A stretch of 5,860 nucleotides of DNA from Ruminococcaceae bacterium UBA1767 (GCA_002315505.1 DCGX01000066.1:1-5860); one strand, 5' to 3'; shown: positions 1-5,593, counted from the stretch's first letter. Made by a program: numbers and translations. Notes: generated from the letters alone by a model not told the origin.

Positions 1-381
1 CTAACGGGTTCTTTTTGCATTGAAGCAAAACCGGGAGATGTTGTCTTAATTTATAGAATCGGTGAAAGATATCCCAGGAAGTATTCTTCGGTTGTCTCAG
101 GTGTGGCAATTATTCAAGAAATTCGTACTACTAATAGTGTCGAAGAATGCATAGAAATCTGTAAAAACAGATCAATATTCAGCGAAAATGAAATTCGTGA
201 ACAACATAAGCGTCGTTCTACGGTTGTGAAATTATTGGATTATATTCCGTTTAAAAACAAGGTAAAAAACTATCAATTATATGAAAATGGTATTATTGCC
301 GGAGGCACAGGCCCAAGGTCTTTTGATAGTGTTTCAAAAGAAAATTATGATATTATTTACAAATTGGGAATGGAGGAATAA
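1..381 (+). CDS. C-terminal part of a PUA-like domain protein (5' end outside the window)
   Basis: The frame is open from base 1 without a stop, so the gene starts upstream and 126 C-terminal residues are seen. A GTG at 103 could be read as a start, but the preceding in-frame residues look genuinely coding (PGDVVLIYRIGERYPRKYSS, then VVSGVAII), so I treat the GTG as internal. The pattern PGDVV-IYR followed by SVVSGVAIIQEI resembles the beta-strand core of PUA-like/EVE/ASCH domains that follow an acetyltransferase (GNAT) domain in some Firmicutes proteins; this family placement is from memory. PUA-like folds usually bind RNA or modified nucleotides, so an RNA or nucleotide ligand is possible but unproven. 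It ends two bases before the ASCH gene, and its last codons hold that gene's GGAGGA ribosome binding site, so the two are translationally linked. Confidence 0.6.
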   Translation, partial: LTGSFCIEAKPGDVVLIYRIGERYPRKYSSVVSGVAIIQEIRTTNSVEECIEICKNRSIFSENEIREQHKRRSTVVKLLDYIPFKNKVKNYQLYENGIIAGGTGPRSFDSVSKENYDIIYKLGMEE

Positions 382-383
382 TT

Positions 384-755
384 ATGAAAAAGAAGATTTT
401 AATTTCAATCAATCCTGAACATGTAAATAATATTGTCAACGGTATAAAAAAGTATGAGTACAGAAAAATTGCAGCAAAACAAGATATATCTTCCATAATC
501 ATATATGAAACAACTCCGATAAAGCGTGTTGTGGCAGAGGCTGAAATTGTTGAAGTATTAATGTGTTCTCCGGAAGAACTATGGCAACAAACTAAATCGG
601 CATCCGGTATAAGTAAAGAGTTCTTCGATAGATATTTTGAAGGACGGGAAATTGCATATGCTTATAAACTCGGTAAAATTAAAGTATATAAGACACCAAA
701 GACATTAAGTGATTTTGGTGTTAAGGCCGCACCGCAGTCATTTGTCTATATTTAA
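384..755 (+). CDS. Small ASCH-domain (PUA-like) protein
   Basis: A 123-residue protein begins with ATG at 384, with GGAGGA at 372-377 at ideal distance. The N-terminal pattern ILISINPEHVNNIVNGIKKYEYRK (residues 5-28) fits ASCH domains: a beta strand, a helix containing the I-x-x-G-x-K-x-x-E-x-R/K signature, then IIIYETTPIKRVVAEAEI (about 38-55), where a substrate-pocket strand pair is expected. The length is about that of a single ASCH domain, with no other domain, signal peptide or membrane segment. ASCH proteins are thought to bind RNA or modified nucleosides, and a few are nucleoside amidohydrolases or nucleases, but I cannot assign an activity. It is the last gene of a two-gene unit ended by the terminator at 828-862. 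Such pairs occur in accessory regions, where they may modulate stress or defence; that role is inference. Confidence 0.75.
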   Translation: MKKKILISINPEHVNNIVNGIKKYEYRKIAAKQDISSIIIYETTPIKRVVAEAEIVEVLMCSPEELWQQTKSASGISKEFFDRYFEGREIAYAYKLGKIKVYKTPKTLSDFGVKAAPQSFVYI

Positions 756-827
756 TACCGAATACATTTTCATATATAACTTTTCGAAAATTTGTATTCA
801 ATATCTAACAAAACTGAATATCTGATT

Positions 828-862
828 GCAGCTCTCCGATTGATTTCGGAGGGCTGTTTTTT
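828..862 (+). terminator. Rho-independent terminator of the PUA/ASCH unit
   Basis: CAGCTCTCCGA (829-839) pairs with TCGGAGGGCTG (846-856), giving an 11-pair stem with one G-T wobble and a six-base loop, followed directly by six T (857-862). It lies 73 bases after the ASCH stop and separates that unit from the transfer region. Confidence 0.85.
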
Positions 863-865
863 ATG

Positions 866-901
866 CCTGAAAATTTTTAAAAAAATTTTTCACTTTTCAG
901 G
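866..901. repeat. A/T-rich inverted repeat
   Basis: CCTGAAAA (866-873) is matched by TTTTCAGG (894-901) around a core of T5-A7-T5 (874-890) that is itself self-complementary. There is no clean T-run directly after it, so it is a poor terminator on the plus strand. It could be a protein binding site, a bent-DNA segment, or a weak bidirectional terminator. Confidence 0.45.
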
Positions 902-930
902 AACATTTTGATTTTTTCTGTCGGGGTATA

Positions 931-953
931 TATGAAAGGCAAAGCCTTTCATA
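931..953. repeat. Perfect 10-bp hairpin with AAA loop
   Basis: TATGAAAGGC (931-940), AAA, GCCTTTCATA (944-953) is a perfect inverted repeat with a three-base loop. It sits immediately before the GC-rich putative RNA region and has no T-run after it. A weak promoter-like pair (TTGATT at 908-913 and TATGAA at 931-936, 17 bases apart) overlaps its left arm. The hairpin could be an operator, or the 5' end of a structured transcript. Confidence 0.5.
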
Positions 954-960
954 CAACTGA

Positions 961-1268
961 ATACCTTGCCGGCAGGATACACCTGTTTGCGATGACAGCA
1001 AGGTGAGAGCCTTGTGCCCGGGAGGAAGGTACGAAAGCACTCTCGCAGAGACGGGTGAGCGAACATAATGAGGTGAAAAGACGCAGTCGGGCCATATCGT
1101 AGGATATGCGGGTGCAGGAACTATGCCGGAACGACAAGGACGCTGATCGGGGTGAAGAAATACGAACTTCCTCTCGTATGATTTGCTTCGGTCAGCAAAG
1201 TGTGCAGATAAGCAAAGAAATTGCTGCCGTAAGTATAACTGTCTTCACTGCTTATGGGGACAGTTTAA
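961..1268 (+). ncRNA. Putative structured non-coding RNA upstream of the mobilisation genes
   Basis: This fills most of the gene-free gap between the ASCH gene and mobC. Bases 961-1140 are 55% GC, against A/T-rich flanks. Complementary segments are dense: ACCTTGC (963-969) with GCAAGGT (998-1004), enclosing CAGG/CCTG (973-976, 982-985); CCTTGT (1010-1015) with ACAAGG (1134-1139); GCCCG (1016-1020) with CGGGC (1088-1092); CATATC/GATATG (1093-1098, 1103-1108); ATACGA/TCGTAT (1160-1165, 1174-1179), nested between GCTGA (1142-1146) and TCAGC (1192-1196); AGCAA/TTGCT (1211-1215, 1221-1225); AACTGTC/GACAGTT (1237-1243, 1259-1265). I do not recognise the family. The strand is assumed from the neighbouring genes, and the ends are estimates. 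The alternative is that these are DNA elements of the transfer origin or a leading-region single-strand promoter rather than an RNA. Confidence 0.4.
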
Positions 1269-1303
1269 TAAAATGTAAAGGAGGACTGATATTTAAGAAA
1301 ATG

Positions 1304-1379
1304 TAAGGTATGTCTCATACCTTAACGAGCAGGGACTTTGTGTGCCAAAGTCCCGCTCAACTCAGGGGAAGTTTCCCCT
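1304..1379. other. Candidate origin of transfer (oriT): three tandem hairpins
   Basis: Three inverted repeats lie end to end just upstream of mobC and the relaxase gene. The first is TAAGGTATG/CATACCTTA (1304-1312, 1316-1324; loop TCT). The second is GAGC-A-GGGACTTTG (1327-1340) with CAAAGTCCC-GCTC (1346-1358), 13 pairs with one bulged A and a TGTGC loop. The third is AGGGGAA/TTCCCCT (1364-1370, 1373-1379). MOBP relaxases normally nick next to an inverted repeat close to their own genes, so the strongest (second) repeat with its flank is the best candidate. The exact nick position cannot be read from sequence alone. None of the three is followed by a T-run, which argues against terminators. 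Confidence 0.5.
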
Positions 1380-1400
1380 TAAACTCCTCAATAAAATTTG

Positions 1401-1419
1401 AAAGGATGATGCAATCATC
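1401..1419 (+). promoter_or_regulatory. Ribosome binding site followed by a missing ATG
   Basis: AAAGGA (1401-1406) is a good Shine-Dalgarno sequence. In the mobC frame the codons at translation distance are ATC (1414) and ATC (1417), not ATG. Two ATGs are present (1406 and 1409), but they overlap or crowd the Shine-Dalgarno and read a different frame that stops at 1451-1453 after 15 codons. Confidence 0.5.
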
Positions 1420-1752
1420 ACAAACAAAAATGTCAGAATCGTTTCACGGGTAAGTGAAACGGAAAAGAAAAAGATTGAAAGCCTTGCGGATAAATGCGGT
1501 CTTTCAATCAGCGAATATGTAAGAAAAAGAGCATTGGGATATGAACCGAAAACGGTTCTTCCCAATGTCTTTTTTGATTTCTATGAAAAGCTGTGTGAAC
1601 TCATCAACTCTTTGAATGAGAATGAACTGAAAGAAAATGCTCTCGATCTGTTTGATGAAATTCGCAATAAGCTTTTCACAGAGAAAAAACAAACGGCAAA
1701 ACAGATTCGGGAGGAGATTCAAAAATGGCAACCACCGGATTTTGGCCCGTAA
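1417..1752 (+). CDS. mobC: MobC-like ribbon-helix-helix mobilisation accessory protein, non-standard start
   Basis: From the ATC at 1417 the frame encodes 111 residues. It starts with a typical ribbon-helix-helix domain: strand NVRIVSRV (5-12), helix TEKKKIESLADKCG (15-28), then LSISEYVRKRAL (29-40), which is the usual end of MobC and related relaxosome proteins. The rest is charged and helical, ending QKWQPPDFGP. Such proteins bind the origin of transfer as dimers, help the relaxase open the nick site, and often repress their own operon. The gene overlaps the relaxase gene by 28 bases and carries that gene's GGGAGGAG ribosome binding site (1709-1716). No ATG, GTG or TTG lies between the upstream stop (1399-1401) and TTG 1534, and starting at 1534 would delete the whole DNA-binding domain. 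Either AUC is used, or the start has been lost or frameshifted. Family call confident; expression uncertain. Confidence 0.7.
   Translation: MTNKNVRIVSRVSETEKKKIESLADKCGLSISEYVRKRALGYEPKTVLPNVFFDFYEKLCELINSLNENELKENALDLFDEIRNKLFTEKKQTAKQIREEIQKWQPPDFGP
1440..1461. repeat. 8-bp perfect inverted repeat in the 5' end of mobC
   Basis: CGTTTCAC (1440-1447) and GTGAAACG (1454-1461) are separated by GGGTAA. A second perfect repeat follows at once: GATTGAAAG (1473-1481) and CTTTCAATC (1501-1509), 9 pairs with a 19-base loop. Ribbon-helix-helix proteins bind short inverted repeats, so these could be autoregulatory sites or RNA hairpins that affect translation of mobC; both roles are inference. Confidence 0.4.
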
Positions 1753-3089
1753 AGAGCAATCTTAAATATACCCTTGATTATGCTGAAAACCCCAATAAAA
1801 CAACTGCCGAAAAATATCTCGACAATGATTTGTATGCGGCAATCCGTTATGTTGAGAATGATGACAAAACCGATAAGCGACTGTTTGTTACAGGCATTAA
1901 CTGTGTAACCGAAATAGCTTATGAATGCATGATGTCAACTAAAAAGAGATACGGAAAGACCGGCGGTAATTTAGCATACCACGGATATCAGAGCTTTGCC
2001 GAGGGTGAAGTTACTCCCGAAGAATGTCATCAGATAGGTATTGAAACCGCAAAACGAATGTGGGGAGATAAATACGAAGTTATTGTTACCACTCACTTAA
2101 ATACACAGAATCATCTTCACAATCATTTTGTGGTAAACAGTGTATCTTTCAGAACGGGCGAAAAGTTCAAAAACAAAATCGGCGATCATCTTGAACTGAG
2201 GAAAATATCCGATGAGATATGTCGCGAGCATGAAAAGTCCGTTCTTGAAAATGCTTCATTCTTCGGCGGAGAAAAAGGATCCTATTGGATACACAAAGAC
2301 GGTGGGATTACAAATCATGACCAAGTGAAAGCAGACGCACAGAAGGTTATTAAACTCGCAAGAAACAGAAGTGAGTTTGTAACGTATTTTAAAAGGCTCG
2401 GTTATGATGTTGACGAAACAAGGCTTTCTGTTAAAGCTCCCGATTGGGAAAGAGCCGTCAGGCTTTCAAGCGTAGGATTTACAAAAGAATATATCAACAA
2501 ACAGTTTGAAAGAAACAGAAAATCTGACGAATGGTACGCGTATTACAGAATCAACTATATAGCTAAACCTAAAACCACACCTCTGAAAAAGATAATGCGC
2601 GATATTGAACGGGATGTCAGATACGGCAGCGGAATTGAATCTCTCGTTGCGGCGGCATTTCTCATAATGATTATGCTGATAAAGGCAGTAAAAGACAATC
2701 TGAAATACACACCGCTTTCACCGACTATGCGAATGGAAATGAATAATCTGAAACAATATGTTGAAGGTTATCATTTCCTTAATGACAACAATATACAGAC
2801 TACCACACAACTTTATGAAAGCATAGCGGAAACCGAACAGCAAATCAAAACATCAGAAACAGAACGGCAGAATATACGAAACAGAATACGCAGGGCAAGT
2901 CCCGAAGACAAAACGCTTCTCAAATCGGAAGCGAAAAATGTTACAGCGAAGATAACACCAATGAGAAATAAACTTAAAAAGCTGAAACAAACCGAATGTG
3001 AATTCGATAAAATACAACGATTATTTGACACAGAATTAAAGCTCGAAAAACAAGCCGAGCGAAATAAAAATTATGATAAAGGTAGGTAA
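1725..3089 (+). CDS. MOBP-family relaxase (mobilisation nuclease)
   Basis: A 454-residue DNA-nicking and strand-transfer enzyme of the Relaxase/Mobilization nuclease family (MOBP type). The start is ATG 1725, with GGGAGGAG at 1709-1716. Motif I is KSNLKYTLDYAENPNKT (10-26); Y19 is the likely nucleophile that becomes joined to the 5' end of the nicked strand. YHGYQSF (85-91) is the conserved central motif. THLNTQNHLHNHFVVNSVSF (123-142) is the metal-binding histidine motif, with H124, H130, H132 and H134. A short hydrophobic run (307-319) is followed by a charged, probably coiled-coil C-terminus (about 365-445). All key residues are present and the length is normal, so it appears intact. It works with MobC at the nearby candidate oriT. 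No type IV secretion or coupling protein gene is visible, so it may depend on a helper element, or those genes lie outside the window. Confidence 0.93.
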   Translation: MATTGFWPVKSNLKYTLDYAENPNKTTAEKYLDNDLYAAIRYVENDDKTDKRLFVTGINCVTEIAYECMMSTKKRYGKTGGNLAYHGYQSFAEGEVTPEECHQIGIETAKRMWGDKYEVIVTTHLNTQNHLHNHFVVNSVSFRTGEKFKNKIGDHLELRKISDEICREHEKSVLENASFFGGEKGSYWIHKDGGITNHDQVKADAQKVIKLARNRSEFVTYFKRLGYDVDETRLSVKAPDWERAVRLSSVGFTKEYINKQFERNRKSDEWYAYYRINYIAKPKTTPLKKIMRDIERDVRYGSGIESLVAAAFLIMIMLIKAVKDNLKYTPLSPTMRMEMNNLKQYVEGYHFLNDNNIQTTTQLYESIAETEQQIKTSETERQNIRNRIRRASPEDKTLLKSEAKNVTAKITPMRNKLKKLKQTECEFDKIQRLFDTELKLEKQAERNKNYDKGR

Positions 3090-3094
3090 TTACA

Positions 3095-3985
3095 GTGAAA
3101 AAAATATTAGAATCAAACAAGTCGGAACAGATAACTGAACCGGCAGAAAACAGAAAAACATTATATGAACTTTCACAGGAAGCAAAGGCAAAAGACAGTA
3201 CAATACGCAGAGAGCTTTCAATAAACGATATTGAACCGTTCATCTACAATCCATACAAGGTGATTGATAACGAAGAAATGAAAGAGCTTGTTGAAAGCAT
3301 ACTCGAAAACGGAATACTGACGCCGCTGATGGTGAGAAGATTAGAGAATAGTTCCGATAAATACGAACTTATCTCAGGGCACAGAAGATTATTCGCAGCG
3401 AAGAAAGCAGGGCTTGAAAAAGTACCTGCTTTTGTTTATGAAATCAGCAGAGATGAAGCGGCGGTAATGGTTGTTGACAGCAATCTTCACCGTGAGCATA
3501 TTCTGCCGAGCGAGAAAGCATTTGCCTACAAGCTGAAATATGCGGCAATGAAACGCACTGCAGGACGTCCTTCTAATAATTCGTCTCAAGTTGAGACGAA
3601 TTACAGAACTGATGAAGAAATTGCGTCGGAATCAGGCGAAAGCAGAGCGACAGTACAGCGATATATCAGACTGACAAATCTCATTCCCAAAATGCTCGAT
3701 CTTATGGACAAAAACGAAATTGCTTTTTCGGTAGGTGTTGAGCTCTCATATCTCGACGAAGACACTCAGTATGAGCTTATGGGAATTATGGAAGAAACAG
3801 ACCATAAACCGTCATACGCACAGGCGAATCACATGCACAAGGATTTTGTAGCAGGTACTCTGACAGGTGAAAAGATAGAAGAAATGTTATCCTCTGACAA
3901 GCCGAATCAGAAACCTGTATTCAAGCTCTCTGCGGAAAAGTTTGAAAAGTATATCGCTTCTGATGTTTCAAACAAAGAAGTCTGA
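3095..3985 (+). CDS. ParB/Spo0J-family DNA-binding protein
   Basis: A 296-residue protein starts at GTG 3095, with GGTAGG at 3081-3086, five bases after the relaxase stop, so it is in the same operon. The ParB N-terminal domain spans about 40-150: LSINDIEPFIYNP, then ELVESILENGILTPLMVRR, then ELISGHRRLFAAKKAG. The GHRR at 95-98 corresponds to the CTP-binding arginine motif of ParB. NLHREHILPSEKAFAYK (130-146) matches the usual ENxxREdLsplE segment, and a helix-turn-helix lies at about 171-192 (TDEEIASESGESRATVQRYI). The family loads onto parS sites and spreads to segregate DNA or regulate transcription. No parA is visible, so this may be an orphan acting as a regulator or as a stability factor for the excised circular form; those are inferences. 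The coding DNA contains a 27-base palindrome (3577-3603). Confidence 0.9.
   Translation: MKKILESNKSEQITEPAENRKTLYELSQEAKAKDSTIRRELSINDIEPFIYNPYKVIDNEEMKELVESILENGILTPLMVRRLENSSDKYELISGHRRLFAAKKAGLEKVPAFVYEISRDEAAVMVVDSNLHREHILPSEKAFAYKLKYAAMKRTAGRPSNNSSQVETNYRTDEEIASESGESRATVQRYIRLTNLIPKMLDLMDKNEIAFSVGVELSYLDEDTQYELMGIMEETDHKPSYAQANHMHKDFVAGTLTGEKIEEMLSSDKPNQKPVFKLSAEKFEKYIASDVSNKEV
3577..3603. repeat. 27-base perfect palindrome inside the ParB gene
   Basis: TAATTCGTCTCAA (3577-3589) is mirrored exactly by TTGAGACGAATTA (3591-3603) around G3590. It encodes the linker between the ParB N-domain and the helix-turn-helix (about residues 162-170). A ParB recognition site, an operator or an mRNA hairpin (11-pair stem, AAGTT loop) are possible roles; none is proven. 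Confidence 0.7.
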
Positions 3986-4047
3986 TAATGTCCGCTAAAT
4001 TCTAAAATAGAAAAATTTTAAAGAAACAAAAACAGGAGTGACATATC

Positions 4048-4494
4048 ATGAATTCAAATATTAAAGCGTATGATTTTTTGTCAGAGATCAGAAGAAAAGA
4101 TGCAATGATAAATAATAAGTGTGTTGAATTGTATCAGCTTCGCTGCATGATCACAAATACAACAGCAATGATGTCTGCTGATCCCGTTCAAAGTTCCCCT
4201 TCAGATCGTATCGGAAAGACAGTTGCGAAAATTGCCGATCTTGAAAATCGGATAAATATTGATATTGATGCATTCGTTGACGATAAGGCAATGAGGATCA
4301 AAGTTATTGAACAGTTGTCTGATCCGATTGAATATGATGTTATTCACAGAAGGTTTGTGCAGTTTCAGTCCCTTGAAGAAATTTCAAAAGAAATTCATTA
4401 TACCCGTCAATGGGTATATGAAAAATACCGATCCGGGCTGACAAACATTCAAAAAATTCTTGATTCAACAGAAACAGTTGACAAAATTATTTAA
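4048..4494 (+). CDS. Phage-type DUF1492 / sigma-region-4-like regulator
   Basis: A 148-residue protein starts at ATG 4048, with AGGAG at 4034-4038. The N-terminal half is helical, with INNKCVELYQLRCMITNTTA (21-40), then ADPVQSSPSDRIGKTVAKIADLENRIN (44-70). This matches the usual DUF1492 layout of a helix, an S/T-rich hinge with VQSS-PSD, then VAKI-DLE. The C-terminal part DVIHRRFVQFQSLEEISKEIHYTRQWVYEKYRSGLTNI (97-134) is a helix-turn-helix like sigma-70 region 4: RRFV, then a first helix with EEIS, a turn, and the recognition helix RQWVYEKYRSG. Family members in Firmicutes phages sit near late genes and are considered late transcription regulators. Here it directly precedes holin and endolysin, so it may activate them. 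The gap from the ParB stop is 62 bases with no terminator, so read-through from the ParB operon is possible. Confidence 0.8.
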   Translation: MNSNIKAYDFLSEIRRKDAMINNKCVELYQLRCMITNTTAMMSADPVQSSPSDRIGKTVAKIADLENRINIDIDAFVDDKAMRIKVIEQLSDPIEYDVIHRRFVQFQSLEEISKEIHYTRQWVYEKYRSGLTNIQKILDSTETVDKII

Positions 4495-4523
4495 TTGAAA
4501 AATGAGAAAGGAAGCGATGCGAC

Positions 4524-4784
4524 ATGAAAAAGTTTGATTTCAAAAATGTATCGTCTGACACATGGATCAGAACAGCCGTTCTTCTGTTTGCACTTATCAA
4601 TCAGGCGTTGAATATGTTTGGCGTTGTCGATAAGATCATACCAATGGAAGAATGGACAAAATGGGTGTCATACGCCCTGACTGCAATTTCAGCAGTATGG
4701 GCGTGGTGGAAGAATAACAGCTTCACACCGAAGGCACAGAAAGCCGATAAATATCTTCACGGAAAGGATGATATAAATGTCTAA
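4524..4784 (+). CDS. Phage holin, SPP1/XhlB-type
   Basis: An 86-residue membrane protein starts at ATG 4524, with GAAAGGA at 4506-4512. It has two predicted membrane helices, about 15-35 (IRTAVLLFALINQALNMFGVV) and about 45-62 (TKWVSYALTAISAVWAWW), then the diagnostic AWWKNNSFT (60-68) and a charged tail. Two-helix size and the AWWKNNSFT box match the SPP1/XhlB holin family. Holins form lesions in the cytoplasmic membrane that let the endolysin reach the wall. It lies 29 bases after the DUF1492 gene and overlaps the amidase start by 8 bases, the classic lysis-cassette arrangement. Confidence 0.88.
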   Translation: MKKFDFKNVSSDTWIRTAVLLFALINQALNMFGVVDKIIPMEEWTKWVSYALTAISAVWAWWKNNSFTPKAQKADKYLHGKDDINV

Positions 4785-5589
4785 CAGTTCACTTGTTACA
4801 TATACCAATATCACGAATGATCGCAACAGTCCCCGAAACAAGAAGATTGATACAATCACAATTCATTGTTGGGTCGGTCAGGTGACCGCAAAACAGGGTT
4901 GTGATTATTTCAAGACTTCTGATCGTCAGGTATCGTCAAATTATATTGTCGGTAAAGATGGCAGCATCGGTCTTTCCGTTCCTGAAGCTGATCGTGCATG
5001 GACATCTTCTTCACCTGCGAACGATCACAGGGCAATCACCATTGAAACAGCGTGTGATCCTTCATCACCGTATGCCGTAACAGATAAGGCGTACAATGCA
5101 TTGATCAATCTTGTTGCTGACATCTGCAAGCGTAACGGCATCAAGAAACTTGTATGGTCAAACAACAAAGATGATCGTATTAACCACAGAAACGGTTGTA
5201 ATATGACCGTTCATCGTGATTTTGCGAACACTGATTGTCCCGGCAAATATCTTTATGACAGAATGCCTGACATTGCAGCAAAGGTCAATGCGAAGATCGG
5301 TGCAGCTTCCACCGCTTCCACAACACAGACGGCAACAAAGAAAGCATCGTTTCTTCCTTCAAGGGGATATTTCATGAAGGGCGATTCTTCACCGAATGTC
5401 GGCAAAATCGCTTCTTTTATGCGTAAGATGTTCCCGTCTTATACACCCGAAGCGGCACTTGGTAATCTGTACGGAACAAATCTGATCAAGGCAATCAAGG
5501 AATTTCAGAGAAGAACAGGTCTTGAACCCGATGGATGCACGGGTGCAAAGACACTTGCAATGCTGAAGAAGTACGGATTCACCGAATAA
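4777..5589 (+). CDS. Endolysin: N-acetylmuramoyl-L-alanine amidase with peptidoglycan-binding domain
   Basis: A 270-residue wall hydrolase starts at ATG 4777, with AAAGGA at 4763-4768. The amidase_2 (PGRP-like) domain covers about 20-170. Zinc ligands are H30 (in ITIHCW), H146 (VHRDF) and C154 (DCPGKYL), and the SSNYIVGKDGSI (53-64) and HRAITIET (84-91) strands are typical. It cleaves the bond between muramic acid and L-alanine. A S/T/A-rich linker (174-190) leads to a PG_binding_1-type domain (about 199-268: FMKGDSSPNVGKIASFM, then GTNLIKAIKEFQRRTGLEPDG-TGAKTLAML). There is no signal peptide, as expected for a holin-dependent endolysin. All catalytic residues are intact. A degraded-prophage origin cannot be excluded, but this gene itself looks functional. 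Confidence 0.93.
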   Translation: MSNSSLVTYTNITNDRNSPRNKKIDTITIHCWVGQVTAKQGCDYFKTSDRQVSSNYIVGKDGSIGLSVPEADRAWTSSSPANDHRAITIETACDPSSPYAVTDKAYNALINLVADICKRNGIKKLVWSNNKDDRINHRNGCNMTVHRDFANTDCPGKYLYDRMPDIAAKVNAKIGAASTASTTQTATKKASFLPSRGYFMKGDSSPNVGKIASFMRKMFPSYTPEAALGNLYGTNLIKAIKEFQRRTGLEPDGCTGAKTLAMLKKYGFTE

Positions 5590-5593
5590 TTCA

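Noticed and set aside
949..1137. A 62-codon minus-strand open frame
   Set aside because: It reads antisense across the same GC-rich hairpin region, has no recognisable domain, and all neighbouring protein genes are on the plus strand.
961..1268. Group II intron or IS200/IS605-type RNA
   Set aside because: I see no domain V-like hairpin, no GTGCG intron start, and no reverse transcriptase or TnpB/IscB gene nearby.
1106..1306. A 66-codon plus-strand open frame in the region before mobC
   Set aside because: There is no ribosome binding site before the ATG at 1106, the product resembles no known family, and it runs through many hairpin arms, which fits a structured RNA or DNA region better.
1270..1306. 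AAAATGTAA repeated at 1270-1278 and 1298-1306 as iterons, with an AAAGGAGG between
   Set aside because: There are only two short A/T-rich copies and no replication gene, and the Shine-Dalgarno-like sequence leads to no usable reading frame.
1406..1453. A 15-codon leader peptide from ATG 1406/1409
   Set aside because: The ATGs overlap or crowd the Shine-Dalgarno and the peptide has no recognisable attenuator features. It remains possible as a remnant of a frameshifted mobC start.
1534..1752. mobC starting at TTG 1534
   Set aside because: This start lies inside the protein and would remove the complete ribbon-helix-helix domain that is clearly encoded upstream in the same frame; no Shine-Dalgarno precedes it.
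2974..3243. Minus-strand open frame across the relaxase/ParB junction
   Set aside because: It is the antisense shadow of two well-supported genes, with a low-complexity hydrophobic translation and no ribosome binding site.
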